From: Henriciella sp.
GTDB taxonomy: Bacteria; Pseudomonadota; Alphaproteobacteria; Caulobacterales; Hyphomonadaceae
Direction of reading: 5' to 3'
Assembly (NCBI GenBank): GCA_017642885.1
Contig: JAEPOM010000007.1
Location: 62,418 to 126,417 of the forward strand
Length of the DNA: 64,000 nucleotides
Below are positions 25,882-35,332 of this stretch, piece by piece (within the stretch, counting starts at the first letter, position 1; each line of letters opens with the position of its first letter). Position numbers and translations under genes: made by a program. The notes under the pieces are model-generated. The model had not been told where the DNA came from and did not search any database. It saw only the letters and a program-made list of their open reading frames with translations.

Positions 25882-26499
25882 TTACGAAGAATAGTATTCG
25901 ACGACCTGGGCAGGTTCCATTTGAACTGCGTAAGGAACGTCGGACAATTCAGGCAACCGGACGAAGGTCGCAGTCATCGCCTTAGGGTCGACTTCGATAT
26001 ATTCCGGGATGTCGCGCTCTGGAGATCCGAGAGCTTCCAGAACCAGCGCCATGTTGCGAGACTTTTCGCGAACCTGGACAACGTCGCCAGGCTTCAGGCG
26101 GTAAGACCCGATATTGGTTTTGGTGCCGTTGACCGAGACGTGGCCGTGATTGACGAACTGACGTGCAGAAAAAATGGTCGGCACGAACTTCGAGCGATAC
26201 ACAAACGCGTCGAGGCGTGACTCAAGCAGACCGATCAGAAGCTCAGCTGTGTTGCCTTTACGGCGGGCGGCTTCAACGAAGGTTGCCTTGAACTGCTTCT
26301 CAGTGATGTCGCCATAGTGAAACTTGAGTTTCTGCTTGGCCATCAGCTGCATACCATAGTCAGAAACTTTACCACGGCGATTTGGGCCGTGCTGACCTGG
26401 CTTGTTCGGGCGCTTGTTAACTGGTGATTTGGGGCGTCCCCAGATGTTCTCGCCGACACGGCGATCAATCTTGTACTTCGCCGAGTGACGACGTGACAT
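25882..26499 (-). CDS. rpsD: 30S ribosomal protein S4
   Basis: A 205-residue S4: '[21 protein letters not shown]' start and '[20 protein letters not shown]', with the S4 RNA-binding domain '[32 protein letters not shown]' shape at about residues 95-160. Binds 16S rRNA early in assembly. Stand-alone gene with its own promoter and terminator. The frame is open to 26622 upstream, but ATG at 26499 gives the family length. Confidence 0.97.
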   Translation of the reverse strand: MSRRHSAKYKIDRRVGENIWGRPKSPVNKRPNKPGQHGPNRRGKVSDYGMQLMAKQKLKFHYGDITEKQFKATFVEAARRKGNTAELLIGLLESRLDAFVYRSKFVPTIFSARQFVNHGHVSVNGTKTNIGSYRLKPGDVVQVREKSRNMALVLEALGSPERDIPEYIEVDPKAMTATFVRLPELSDVPYAVQMEPAQVVEYYSS

Positions 26500-26592
26500 A
26501 TTAGACCTCAATTTTTGACGTGGGCTGGTCGTTCTCCATGTGAAAACGACGATTGCAACGGCAGCACCACACCGACCCGTCCTGAAGCGGCG

Positions 26593-26622
26593 TCTAAAAC
26601 AACAAGAGCGGGTCTGAGTCAA
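26593..26622 (-). promoter_or_regulatory. Probable promoter of rpsD
   Basis: On the minus strand TTGACT (+ 26617-26622) is followed after 18 nt by TTTAGA (+ 26593-26598). A start near 26585 leaves a leader of about 86 nt before the ATG. Confidence 0.5.
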
Positions 26623-26725
26623 GCATTGCGATCAGTCGATTTCGACGCAACTTACGCGAGGACCCGGCTTGACGGGCACCCTTGGGACCCGCCCCATGCG
26701 GAGAAAGAAAATATCGGAGGAAGAA

Positions 26726-27613
26726 ATGGCAGATTTGTCAGGCAAAGTGGCCGTGATTACAGGCGCGGCAAGCGGCATCGGACTGGCCGGGGTCGAAGTC
26801 TTCGTTGAGGCCGGGGCTCAAGTTGTGGCTGGCGACCTTCAGGACGACAAGGGCGCAGCATTGGTCACGCGGTTCGGTGCAGACAAAGTTGCCTACCAGC
26901 ATTGCGACGTTACTGATCCGGACTCCCTCAAATCTCTGATGCAATTCGCGGTCGACAGCTTTGGCGGCCTCGACATCCTCTGGAACAATGCAGGCAGCGG
27001 AGGCACGTCCAGCTCGGTCGAAGAGCTGGATCTTGAGGGCTATGATTTCACCATGGACCTGCTTCTGAAATCAGTTTTCGCGGGCACGCATTTCGCGGTT
27101 CCCCACATGATAAAACGGGGCGGTGGCAGCGTCATCAACACCTCCTCCATCTCAGCGGTGTGCGCGGGTTATGCGCCGATCACATATTCGGTCGCCAAAA
27201 AAGCTGTGGCACATTTTTCGAAGCTTGCAGCAGCAGAGCTTTCCAAACACCAGATTCGCGTCAATGCGATCCTGCCGGGATTCATTGCGACTTCGATATT
27301 CGGGGCGTCACTCGGGTTACCACGTGAGCAGGCCGATCAAATGGCCGCAATGGTCTCACAGGCCGGTGGGTCAATGCAGCCGATTGGCCGTGTCGGGCAA
27401 GGCACCGACATTGCCGAGATGGCGGCATTTCTTGCCTCTGATGCATCCGGTTTTGTTACCGGCGGCGAGTTCCTCGTCGATGGCGGTATGACCGTTGGGC
27501 CGCCGCATAGCTGGAATGAGGAAGAGGCTGGACCGCTTCTGGAAGCTCTGGGAATTACGCCGGAGCAGGCTGAGCAGATGGCGAACGCGATGCGCGACGG
27601 CCAAGGAAGCTAG
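26726..27613 (+). CDS. Short-chain dehydrogenase/reductase (SDR)
   Basis: A 295-residue NAD(P)-dependent oxidoreductase. Cofactor motif 'TGAASGIGLAG' (about residues 11-21), 'NNAG', active-site Ser and 'YSVAKK' (Tyr-x3-Lys) are present, and the C-terminal 'FLVDGGMTVGPPH' continues about 35 residues beyond a normal SDR. Substrate unknown. ATG at 26726 is supported by GGAGG 5-6 nt upstream; the longer frame to 26669 is not needed. Confidence 0.9.
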   Translation: MADLSGKVAVITGAASGIGLAGVEVFVEAGAQVVAGDLQDDKGAALVTRFGADKVAYQHCDVTDPDSLKSLMQFAVDSFGGLDILWNNAGSGGTSSSVEELDLEGYDFTMDLLLKSVFAGTHFAVPHMIKRGGGSVINTSSISAVCAGYAPITYSVAKKAVAHFSKLAAAELSKHQIRVNAILPGFIATSIFGASLGLPREQADQMAAMVSQAGGSMQPIGRVGQGTDIAEMAAFLASDASGFVTGGEFLVDGGMTVGPPHSWNEEEAGPLLEALGITPEQAEQMANAMRDGQGS

Positions 27614-27625
27614 GCCGAAAAGGTG

Positions 27626-27907
27626 CTATATCGTTAGGCCCGGAATGGCTTCGACATCTTGCAAGAGCTGCTTTGGCGATCGTGAGCGCGCGACCTCGGT
27701 GCCCTTGTCATCGAACAGCACAAATTCTGCGTTTGACTTGCGCAACGGAAACCGGCGCCAGTGCGCACGCGTGCGGTACAGCGTAACTTCATCCGGTTCA
27801 TCTCCGGTCGCCGACCACCCGGTCCAGACATGATCCGCCGGCACCGATCGCCACAGGCTATCGATTGTCTCTAAATCTGATGCGGAGAAACGGGTCATGA
27901 CAGACAT
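27626..27907 (-). CDS. Small hypothetical protein
   Basis: A 90-93-residue acidic soluble protein with aromatic and charged residues and no signal or membrane segment. No recognised family. Two starts are possible (27907 and 27898). The 5' end overlaps the EamA gene start head to head: the 13-nt block CATGACAGACATG carries a start codon pair on each strand. Confidence 0.55.
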   Translation of the reverse strand: MSVMTRFSASDLETIDSLWRSVPADHVWTGWSATGDEPDEVTLYRTRAHWRRFPLRKSNAEFVLFDDKGTEVARSRSPKQLLQDVEAIPGLTI

Positions 27908-28853
27908 GGGGGACAGATCCGGTTACGAAGACATTAACAAAAAGCAATTGTCGGGAAATCTGAAGGGCGCGGCCTTGATGGTTTTGTCGGGGGTTGGCTT
28001 CACCGTCTATCTCCTGCTCAACAAGTTACTGTCTTCAGATGTACACCCGGTCTTTCTGGCTTTTTGGCGTGCCTTTTTGGGCATGTGGATGGCAATCCCC
28101 TTCGTCGCCATGATCGGGTTCTCGAAAATGAAGACGCGGCGGCCCGGCTTGCTCATCGTGCGCAGCCTTTGTGGTACGCTCGGCTTCACCCTGGCGATCG
28201 TGGCTGTGTCGGATTTCTTCACTTTGACGCTCGCTCAGTTCAACGCGATCAGTTTCACTCGGCCGCTCTTCGTGACCCTGCTCGCGGCTTTGGTGCTGCG
28301 TGAATATGTTGGCCTGCACCGCTGGGGTGCGCTCGCGGCGGGATTCTTCGGCGTTATTGTGATGGTCATGCCAGGTGTGTTTCTGTTCTGGCAGCCTGGC
28401 GCATTCGATGGCGCGCAGCTCGACACGGGCAGTCTGGTCGCTTTGGTCAGTGCATTCAGCCTCGCGGCGGCGATTGTCCTGGTGAAGTTCCTAAGCGCGG
28501 AGCTCCCATCCATGGTGCTCCTCTTATATGCCAATCTTCTCTCAAGCGTTCTTCTGGCGCCGTTTGTGTTCGTGTTCTGGGATCAGGTCTCGCTGCAGGA
28601 TTGGGGACTGATCGCGGCCATGAGCGCGTTCGGGTTCGTCAGCCAGTTCTGTTTCATCTATGCGATGAGTATTGGAGATGCCTCGTTCCTGTCGCCTATC
28701 GATTATCTCAGACTGCCAATGTCTGCGGTGGCAGATTTCTGGGTCTTCCGCCTGATTCCGGGCTTCAGTGTCTGGGTCGGCGCAGCGATCATTGTTGTCT
28801 CGACGCTCTATATCGGATGGCGCGAGCGGGTGCGCGGGGTGAGGAAATCGTAG
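27897..28853 (+). CDS. EamA/DMT superfamily transporter
   Basis: A 318-residue inner-membrane protein with ten hydrophobic segments forming two EamA repeats (about 20-155 and 175-305), typical of drug/metabolite exporters such as RhaT- or YdcZ-like. 'FTLTLAQFNAISFTRPLFVTLLAALVLREYVGLHRW' shape matches the first repeat. GGAG with 9-nt spacing supports ATG at 27897. Substrate unknown; the cysS leader begins 78 bp after its stop. Confidence 0.9.
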   Translation: MTDMGDRSGYEDINKKQLSGNLKGAALMVLSGVGFTVYLLLNKLLSSDVHPVFLAFWRAFLGMWMAIPFVAMIGFSKMKTRRPGLLIVRSLCGTLGFTLAIVAVSDFFTLTLAQFNAISFTRPLFVTLLAALVLREYVGLHRWGALAAGFFGVIVMVMPGVFLFWQPGAFDGAQLDTGSLVALVSAFSLAAAIVLVKFLSAELPSMVLLLYANLLSSVLLAPFVFVFWDQVSLQDWGLIAAMSAFGFVSQFCFIYAMSIGDASFLSPIDYLRLPMSAVADFWVFRLIPGFSVWVGAAIIVVSTLYIGWRERVRGVRKS

Positions 28854-28895
28854 ACCTGCGCTCCGCCTGCTCCCCATTGCCAAATAGAGCATAGC

Positions 28896-29013
28896 GGCCT
28901 AAGGCAGCGCCAGATCTCAAGGAGTCGGCGATGCCAATGCGCGTCATCTGTTGCGTTTGTATCTGCGGCTAGGGCCTACCCGCCTTAGCCAGCCCTCGCC
29001 GTTCCCTTCTTTT
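28896..29013 (+). promoter_or_regulatory. Putative transcription attenuator upstream of cysS
   Basis: Four mutually pairing segments frame the Cys leader ORF: segment 1 at 28896-28905, segment 2 at 28966-28975 (CGGCTAGGGC), segment 3 at 28982-28990 (GCCTTAGCC) and segment 4 at 28992-29001 (GCCCTCGCCG). Segment 2 pairs with 3 as a 9-bp stem with one G-U and a 6-nt loop, or with 4 as 9 pairs plus one mismatch; segment 1 can pair with 3. Segment 4 is followed by TTCCCTTCTTTT. A ribosome stalled at the leader Cys codons (28949-28966) would cover segment 2 and block both hairpins. Transcriptional or translational control cannot be separated by eye. Confidence 0.6.
28931..28972 (+). CDS. Cys-rich leader peptide upstream of cysS
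   Basis: A 13-codon ORF (MPMRVICCVCICG, then TAG) with four Cys codons in its last seven codons. A perfect Shine-Dalgarno AAGGAG at 28919-28924 sits 6 nt before the ATG, better than any signal in front of cysS itself. It lies 43 nt upstream of the first cysS start. The layout (strong SD, short ORF, run of codons for the amino acid that the downstream gene charges, alternative hairpins overlapping the stop codon) is that of an amino-acid-specific ribosome-mediated attenuator. It is too short for routine gene callers. Confidence 0.8.
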   Translation: MPMRVICCVCICG

Positions 29014-29015
29014 AA

Positions 29016-30419
29016 ATGACAGATGAGCCTGACATGCCAATCCGCCTTTACGATACAATGGCCCGCGAAAAGCGTGCATTCAAACCGCAAGACCCGTCCC
29101 GGGTGACGATGTATGTCTGCGGCCCGACGGTTTATAATCGCGCCCATATCGGAAATTTCCGACCGGTCATCGTATTCGACACTTTGTTCCGCGTCCTGCG
29201 AAAAGCTTATGGCGACGACGCCGTCATCTATGCGCGCAACGTGACCGACATTGAAGACAAGATTATCGCGGCAAGCCAGGATAGCGGCGAGCCGATTGAA
29301 GCGATCACCCAGAAATTCGCCGCCATCTATGATGAAGATGCAGCAGCCGTGAATGCGCTGGCCCCGACCATCGTGCCCTGGGCAACCGAGCATGTCAGTG
29401 AGATGATTGAGATCATCGAAGCGCTAGAGCGCAAAGGCTACGCTTATGCGACCGAAGCGGGTGTGTTCTTCAATGTTCCGCAAATGGAAGACTATGGCCG
29501 TCTCTCCAAGCGCAAGCTGGATGACAATCAGGCGGGCGCGCGCGTGGATGTCGATCTTGGCAAACGGGACCCAGCCGATTTCGCGTTATGGAAGTTCGCC
29601 AAGCCGGGAGAGCCAGACGACGCGATCTGGGACAGCAAATGGGGGCGCGGACGTCCGGGCTGGCATATTGAATGCTCGGCCATGGCCGCGAAGCATCTTG
29701 GCAAGACGATAGACATTCATGGCGGCGGCATCGACCTTCAATTCCCGCACCATGAAAACGAAGTGGCGCAATCAGAATGCGCCCACGGTCAGACCATGGC
29801 GAACTATTGGATGCACAATGGTTTCCTGGATATGGCCGGCGAGAAAATGTCGAAATCACTCGGCAATGTTGTCCTGCTGAACGACCTGCTCAAGGATTGG
29901 GACGGGGAAGTGATCCGCTTTGCCATGCTGAGCGGGCACTATCGCGCACCCCTCGATTGGACCGGCGATCTGCTGGAACAGGCTAAAGCCACCCTGAACC
30001 GTATCTATGGCGCGCTGCGCCGGGTCTGGGACGCGGATGGCGGCGATGGCGTCGATAATGGCGTCATGGATGCGCTCAGCGATGACCTCAACACACCGAT
30101 CGCGCTCGCCGAGCTATCGCGCCTCGCGGGCGAAGCGAACGGGGCAGCCGACCGCAAGGATGATGCGTCCATGGCTGAGGCCAAAGCCAATCTCCTGGCC
30201 GCTGGCGCTCTGCTCGGCCTGCTGACGCGCACGCCAGCAGAATGGGAACAGGGCGGCGACCAGGACGAAAATGCAAGGATCGACGCCTTGGTGGCGGCGC
30301 GCATTCAAGCGCGTGCGGATAAGGATTGGGCCGAAGCTGACCGCATCCGAGACCAACTCGCCGCCGAGGGCATCGAGATTATGGACAGCGCTGGAGGCGC
30401 CACCTGGCGACGGGTTTAG
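29016..30419 (+). CDS. cysS: Cysteinyl-tRNA synthetase
   Basis: Class Ia synthetase charging tRNA-Cys. 467 residues. The zinc-site Cys is in 'VCGPTVY' (C35) with 'HIECSAMA' and 'HHENE' completing it; 'HIGN' (44-47) is the HIGH motif and 'KMSKSLGN' the KMSKS loop. The anticodon-binding helices are C-terminal. The start at 29016 has no clear ribosome site; ATG at 29034 (MPIRLYD) is an alternative. A Cys-rich leader ORF and alternative hairpins lie immediately upstream. Confidence 0.97.
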   Translation: MTDEPDMPIRLYDTMAREKRAFKPQDPSRVTMYVCGPTVYNRAHIGNFRPVIVFDTLFRVLRKAYGDDAVIYARNVTDIEDKIIAASQDSGEPIEAITQKFAAIYDEDAAAVNALAPTIVPWATEHVSEMIEIIEALERKGYAYATEAGVFFNVPQMEDYGRLSKRKLDDNQAGARVDVDLGKRDPADFALWKFAKPGEPDDAIWDSKWGRGRPGWHIECSAMAAKHLGKTIDIHGGGIDLQFPHHENEVAQSECAHGQTMANYWMHNGFLDMAGEKMSKSLGNVVLLNDLLKDWDGEVIRFAMLSGHYRAPLDWTGDLLEQAKATLNRIYGALRRVWDADGGDGVDNGVMDALSDDLNTPIALAELSRLAGEANGAADRKDDASMAEAKANLLAAGALLGLLTRTPAEWEQGGDQDENARIDALVAARIQARADKDWAEADRIRDQLAAEGIEIMDSAGGATWRRV

Positions 30420-30541
30420 CTCCAGGCTCCGTCCCATTTGTTAGGGGCGTTCGAACGTAACACCGCGTCGGACGTCCCTCATCGACTCTTTGTCTCTTCA
30501 AACAAATTGCCAGTGACGCAGCTTCCGGCTTAGACAGCGCT

Positions 30542-31135
30542 ATGGCGCAAGTCCGAAATCTCCGCACATTGCTGCAATCGCTCTGTAGTCAGACCGAAGG
30601 CGAGTCAGTCTCGGTGGGCGATCTGCTTAATGCGGTTGGGCGCCGGTCTTATGGACCGGTCATCTTGCTGCTTGGCTTCATTGCGATCAGTCCGCTTACG
30701 ATTATTCCAGGCGCGAATGTATTGGTGGCGCTGATCACGCTGATCTTTGCGGTCCAAATGGTGTTCGGGCGTCAATATCCGTGGATTCCGAAAAAAGCCC
30801 TCGAGTTTAGTTTTCCGCGCCGGCATATGATTGCCGGTGTGGCTGCGGCTGATAAGTATGTCGTGCAGGTCGACCGGTTCCTCAAACCGCGCCTGACTTT
30901 CCTGACTAATCCACCGTTCGTCCAACTCGTCGCGCTGGCATGTGTCGGGGCGGCTTTGGTGACGCTGCCGCTCTCCTTCATTCCGCTTGGCCCGGTCATA
31001 CCCAGCCTTGCTGTGTTACTGTTTGGCCTCGCAATCACAGCCCGGGATGGGTTTGTGTTGCTTCTCGCCGGGGCGAGTTTTGCTGGCGCCTGCTATATCC
31101 TGATGCGGGTTTGGGCGGTGCTGCCCTTTGTCTGA
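30542..31135 (+). CDS. ExoD family membrane protein
   Basis: A 197-residue protein matching ExoD: N-terminal soluble region 'GESVSVGDLLNAVGRRSYGPVILLLGFIAISPLTIIPG' then hydrophobic segments (about 40-75, 125-150, 155-190). ExoD is needed for normal exopolysaccharide and alkaline pH resistance in Sinorhizobium; the biochemical role is unknown. It is separated from cysS by 122 bp with no clear signal. Confidence 0.85.
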   Translation: MAQVRNLRTLLQSLCSQTEGESVSVGDLLNAVGRRSYGPVILLLGFIAISPLTIIPGANVLVALITLIFAVQMVFGRQYPWIPKKALEFSFPRRHMIAGVAAADKYVVQVDRFLKPRLTFLTNPPFVQLVALACVGAALVTLPLSFIPLGPVIPSLAVLLFGLAITARDGFVLLLAGASFAGACYILMRVWAVLPFV

Positions 31136-31165
31136 GGGCTTGATTTCTAGCCGGTTCAGCGCGAC

Positions 31166-31639
31166 ATGAGCGTCATGGTAGATCTATATCACAACCGTGT
31201 TCTGGAACTCGCGGCCGACATTCCACATGTCGGATCGCTTGCAGACGCGCATGGGTCTGCCACGAAAGTGTCCCGCATCTGCGGGTCGACCGTTCGAGTC
31301 GACGTGAAGCTGTCCGAGGATGGCAATACAGTCGAAGCGATCGCCGTCGATCCGAAAGCCTGTGCGCTGGGTCAGGCGGCGACAGCCATTCTCGCAGAAC
31401 ACGCCGTTGGCGCGACCTATGACGAGCTCGTCACCGTGCGCGACGAGTTACGGGCCATGTTGAAAGACGGTAGCGAGCCACCTCGTGGCCGCTTCTATGA
31501 GCTTCGCCATCTCGAAGGCGTACGCGATTATCCGCCGCGCCATGCGTCGACAATGCTCGCCTTTGAGGCCATCTTGGAAGCGATCGAAACCGCTCGAACC
31601 AGCAGGGCTGCGGCAGCTGACGCGCTGCCCGCGGCCTAA
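31166..31639 (+). CDS. NifU/IscU-like iron-sulfur cluster scaffold protein
   Basis: A 157-residue protein with the IscU-like fold: the first Cys in 'RICGSTV', the second in 'KACALGQAA'. The place of the third Cys of IscU is 'RHASTM', without Cys, as in the alphaproteobacterial variant found next to yidD and thrS. It may bind a cluster with other ligands or act as an assembly adaptor. Start may also be the Met at 31175. Upstream of yidD-thrS, the usual alphaproteobacterial arrangement. Confidence 0.82.
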   Translation: MSVMVDLYHNRVLELAADIPHVGSLADAHGSATKVSRICGSTVRVDVKLSEDGNTVEAIAVDPKACALGQAATAILAEHAVGATYDELVTVRDELRAMLKDGSEPPRGRFYELRHLEGVRDYPPRHASTMLAFEAILEAIETARTSRAAAADALPAA

Positions 31640-31728
31640 CTCAGTGCACAAGACGGGCTAACGCCCTATTCGCCTGAGGCCAATGCGTTTAAACCTGTTT
31701 TCCTAGGACACAATCGGGACAATCCGAC

Positions 31729-32055
31729 ATGCCCGGCATTCGCCGCTCTCTCGTGTATGGACTGCTCAAGGTCTACAAATGGACCCTCTCACCAATCTTC
31801 ATGGTGTTTGGGACCCGTTGTCGTCATGAGCCGACGTGTAGCGAATTTGGCGCTGAATGTGTGGCTCGGCACGGAGTGTGGAAGGGTAGCTGGATGACGT
31901 TTGCACGCGTCCAGCGTTGTCGCCCTGGCGGCTCCTCCGGATATGATCCTGTTCCGAGGGAAACGAAATCTGCACCCTTTTGGGCTCCATGGCGATACGG
32001 AGATTGGGCTTTGACAGAGCGCCCATTTCCTGATCAGGGGCCAGAGACGAAATGA
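31729..32055 (+). CDS. yidD: Membrane protein insertion efficiency factor YidD
   Basis: A 108-residue YidD: '[11 protein letters not shown]', then the Cys/Pro-rich core '[12 protein letters not shown]' and '[17 protein letters not shown]'. Helps YidC insert membrane proteins, inner-membrane face. The C-terminal 35 residues after 'DPVP' are a lineage-specific tail. Its stop is 13 bp before thrS. Confidence 0.94.
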   Translation: MPGIRRSLVYGLLKVYKWTLSPIFMVFGTRCRHEPTCSEFGAECVARHGVWKGSWMTFARVQRCRPGGSSGYDPVPRETKSAPFWAPWRYGDWALTERPFPDQGPETK

Positions 32056-32068
32056 GAAGACGAAGAAG

Positions 32069-34051
32069 ATGATTAAAGTCACGCTTCCCGACGGCGCGGT
32101 TCGAGAATATGAAGACGGCGCGCGTCCTTATGATGTGGCCGCGAGTATTTCCAACTCGCTGGCAAAAAAAGCGCTCGCGGCGAAAGTCGACGGCGAATTG
32201 TTTGATTTGATGCGTCCGCTAGATGGCGACGCCGAACTGGCGCTTATCACGGCGAAAGATCCGGAAGGCCTTGAGCTGATCCGCCACGATGCGGCGCACA
32301 TTCTGGCCCAGGCAGTTCAAGCGCTTTATCCGGATACGCAGGTCACGATTGGGCCCGTCATTGATGACGGTTTCTATTATGACTTTGCCCGCGAAGAGCC
32401 CTTCTCTTCCGAAGACTTCGAGAAAATCGAAAAGAAAATGGCGGAAATTGTCGACGCCGACTATCCGATCATTCGCGAGGTCTGGAAGAAAGAGGACGCG
32501 ATCGAGACGTTTAAATCGATCGGCGAGGATTACAAAGCGCAGATCATTGATGACATCATCCCGCCTGGTGAGCCGATCACGGTCTACAAGCAGGGTGATT
32601 GGTATGATCTCTGCCGCGGTCCGCATTTGCCGAGCACAGGCAAGCTACCCAAAGCGTTCAAGCTGATGAAACTCGCCGGGGCCTATTGGCGCGGCGACAG
32701 CAAGAACGAGATGCTGCAACGCATGTACGGCACGGCCTGGGCAAATGAGAAAGAGCTGAAAGCCTATCTGCACCGCCTGGAAGAAGCCGAGAAGCGCGAT
32801 CATCGAAAGCTCGCCACGCAGCTCGATCTGTTCCACCTGGATGGATTGGCGGCAGCGGGCTCCGTCTTCTGGCACCCGAAAGGCTACCAGGTCTGGCTCC
32901 AGATCGAGGCCTACATCCGGCGTCGTCTGGAAGAGGCAGGCTATGATGAGATCAAGACACCGCAATTGATGGACAGCGCGCAGTGGGAGAAATCCGGACA
33001 CTGGGGCAAGTATCGCGAGAATATGTTCATCGTCCCGGACTTCATTCCGGAAGGCGATGAAGGCGTCGAGATCTCGGTCCCCGATGATGCAAAGCTCATG
33101 GCCCTCAAGCCGATGAACTGCCCCGCGCATGTCGAGGTGTTCAAGTCGGGCCAAAAGTCCTATCGCGATCTGCCATTGCGCCTGGCCGAGTTTGGCTGCT
33201 GTCATCGCAACGAGCCGCATGGCGCGCTGCACGGCATTATGCGGGTGCGCCAGTTCACGCAGGATGACGCGCACATTTTCTGCCGTGAGGATCAGATCAT
33301 TTCCGAGACAGAAGCGTTCTGCGCGCTTCTCAACAGCGTCTATGCTGATTTCGGCTTCGAAGACGTCGCGGTGAAATTGTCGACACGTCCAGACGTGCGG
33401 GCGGGTTCAGACGACGTCTGGGATCGCGCGGAGAAAGACCTCGAAGATGCGATCAAGGCGACGGGCTTGCCGTACGAGATCATGCCGGGCGAAGGCGCAT
33501 TCTACGGACCAAAACTGGAATTCCAGTTGACCGATGCGATTGGTCGGGTCTGGCAATGCGGAACGCTGCAGCTTGATTTCGTTCTGCCTGAACGTCTCGG
33601 CGCAGAATATGTCGACGAGCAGGGTGACAAGGTTCGCCCCGTCATGCTTCACCGTGCGATCCTCGGATCCATGGAACGCTTCATTGGCATTCTGATCGAA
33701 GAGCATTCTGGAGCCTTTCCACTTTGGCTTGCACCTGTGCAGGTCGTCGTTGCAACGATCTCGGAAAACTCTGACGCCTATGCTGAAGAGGTGGCTGAGG
33801 AATTGCGAGCAGCTGGCCTACGTGTTGAAACGGACCTCAGGTCTGAGAAGATCAATTACAAGGTCCGCGAACACTCGGTTCAGAAGGTGCCGGTCATCGC
33901 TGTTGTCGGCGCGCGTGAAGCTGAAGAACGCAAGCTGGCGCTCCGCCGGTTTGGCTCCAAGGCGCAAGAAATCGTAACGCTGGACGAAGGCAAAGAGATG
34001 CTTCTGCACGAAGCGCTCGCGCCGGACCTGAAGCGCGATGAGACCGCATAA
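32069..34051 (+). CDS. thrS: Threonyl-tRNA synthetase
   Basis: Class II synthetase of 660 residues. TGS domain at about 1-62, editing domain with '[11 protein letters not shown]' (about residues 72-82), class II catalytic core with zinc ligand Cys in 'NCPAHV' and '[20 protein letters not shown]', and the C-terminal anticodon-binding domain. ATG at 32069 follows an AG-rich leader with a GAAGA-like ribosome site. Its stop is directly followed by the ligase ATG, so the two are linked in transcription. Confidence 0.97.
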   Translation: MIKVTLPDGAVREYEDGARPYDVAASISNSLAKKALAAKVDGELFDLMRPLDGDAELALITAKDPEGLELIRHDAAHILAQAVQALYPDTQVTIGPVIDDGFYYDFAREEPFSSEDFEKIEKKMAEIVDADYPIIREVWKKEDAIETFKSIGEDYKAQIIDDIIPPGEPITVYKQGDWYDLCRGPHLPSTGKLPKAFKLMKLAGAYWRGDSKNEMLQRMYGTAWANEKELKAYLHRLEEAEKRDHRKLATQLDLFHLDGLAAAGSVFWHPKGYQVWLQIEAYIRRRLEEAGYDEIKTPQLMDSAQWEKSGHWGKYRENMFIVPDFIPEGDEGVEISVPDDAKLMALKPMNCPAHVEVFKSGQKSYRDLPLRLAEFGCCHRNEPHGALHGIMRVRQFTQDDAHIFCREDQIISETEAFCALLNSVYADFGFEDVAVKLSTRPDVRAGSDDVWDRAEKDLEDAIKATGLPYEIMPGEGAFYGPKLEFQLTDAIGRVWQCGTLQLDFVLPERLGAEYVDEQGDKVRPVMLHRAILGSMERFIGILIEEHSGAFPLWLAPVQVVVATISENSDAYAEEVAEELRAAGLRVETDLRSEKINYKVREHSVQKVPVIAVVGAREAEERKLALRRFGSKAQEIVTLDEGKEMLLHEALAPDLKRDETA

Positions 34052-35332
34052 ATGACATTGGGCCCGAGAACCTTTTCACCCTTTCTGGCGGGGATTTTGG
34101 TTCTCTGGCCCATTATCGCCTATATGGGCGCACAGGGCTATACAGGGGCGGTTGCCATCGCGGCGCTGCTCGGTCTGGTCTATGTCCGAGTTCGGGGCAT
34201 TCGCGTCTATGCTGTCGCGGCGATCGCGTTTGTCGCATGGGTTGTGGCCGCCGGATTCTGGGCGCCCGAGGCCAAAGCTCTGCTCATCGGGGATATCCGC
34301 GAAGGATCGTTCTCGATGGACATGCCCGGTATCCGGTTCGGGCTGACAGCTCTTGCGGGATTGGGCGTGATCGCGGCGGTATCAGCGGTCGCCGAGAACT
34401 CCAGCCGTATCAGCCTCGGCGCGATTATCGGCGTGGCGCTGGTACAGTTTATTGGCGTGGTCGTTACGGCGCTCTTCACGCCCCAAATCCTCGCCTGGCT
34501 CGCGCCAATCAGCGATCCCGTGCTTGAGATGCCGCAAAACCTGATCCGGAATGCCAACGCATTCATGCTTTTACTGCCATTCCTGTTGGCTTGGATTTGG
34601 CACCGCAAGAACGATTATTGGCGTATGACGGCATTGGCGCTTGGCATCATCTCGTTCGCCGCCTTTGCCCAAACCGGAACCCAGACTGGCCTGACAGGTA
34701 CTGCGCTCATGCTGGTCTGTATGGCGATCATCAAGCTTTGGCCGAAGAGTGGATTTCGGATCCTGTTCTCTGGTCTCGCGGTCTATGTCACGCTGGCACC
34801 GCTCCTGCTCGGCTGGGGCGTAGCGCAGCTTCGCGGGTTTGGCATTCCGTTGCCGCAATCGTTTTTCTCGCGGACATATAGCTGGGAGCTGGTGCGAGAG
34901 AAAGTCAGCGAAGCGCCGATCTTTGGACATGGCCTTGAAGCGTCCTACACGTGGACAGACACGTATGGCGATCATCCAGATTGGCTGGCTGATGCCGTAA
35001 CGCGCTACAATGCGGACGTGGCTTTTGCCTGGGAAGTCTATCCGGTTGTGCCTGGCCACCCCCACAATATGCCGCTGCAGGTCTGGGCGGAAACCGGAAT
35101 GATCGGCGCGTGTCTCGGGGCGATTTTCCTGTTCTTCCTGGGGTGGCGTCTGAAAGCACCGTCACAGTGGTCCCCCATCTCCCGTTATGCCGCCGCTGGC
35201 CTGGTTGGCGTCTGTTTCGCGGTCTCCAGTTTTGCGTACAGCATGTGGAATGAGGCGTTCTGGGCCAGCGCGATGCTTGCGACGGCGGTGATTTTCTTGC
35301 AGGCGCGGCATGATGGTGAGGCCAAGGCGTGA
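34052..35332 (+). CDS. O-antigen ligase/polymerase-like membrane protein (Wzy_C family)
   Basis: A 426-residue multi-spanning protein with about ten to twelve hydrophobic helices. The large periplasmic loop near the C-terminus ends in 'VPGHPHNMPLQVWAETGMIGA', the hallmark of the Wzy_C/WaaL fold. It would polymerise or ligate lipid-linked glycans (O-antigen or other). It starts directly at the thrS stop and overlaps the glycosyltransferase by 4 nt. Confidence 0.88.
   Translation: MTLGPRTFSPFLAGILVLWPIIAYMGAQGYTGAVAIAALLGLVYVRVRGIRVYAVAAIAFVAWVVAAGFWAPEAKALLIGDIREGSFSMDMPGIRFGLTALAGLGVIAAVSAVAENSSRISLGAIIGVALVQFIGVVVTALFTPQILAWLAPISDPVLEMPQNLIRNANAFMLLLPFLLAWIWHRKNDYWRMTALALGIISFAAFAQTGTQTGLTGTALMLVCMAIIKLWPKSGFRILFSGLAVYVTLAPLLLGWGVAQLRGFGIPLPQSFFSRTYSWELVREKVSEAPIFGHGLEASYTWTDTYGDHPDWLADAVTRYNADVAFAWEVYPVVPGHPHNMPLQVWAETGMIGACLGAIFLFFLGWRLKAPSQWSPISRYAAAGLVGVCFAVSSFAYSMWNEAFWASAMLATAVIFLQARHDGEAKA

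Noticed and set aside
26500-26622. Extension of the rpsD frame upstream
   Set aside because: Breaks the family length and passes through the promoter-like region; ATG at 26499 fits S4.
30420-30541. tRNA-like sequence between cysS and exoD
   Set aside because: GTTCGAAC looks like a T-arm at first but no acceptor or anticodon stems can be built around it.
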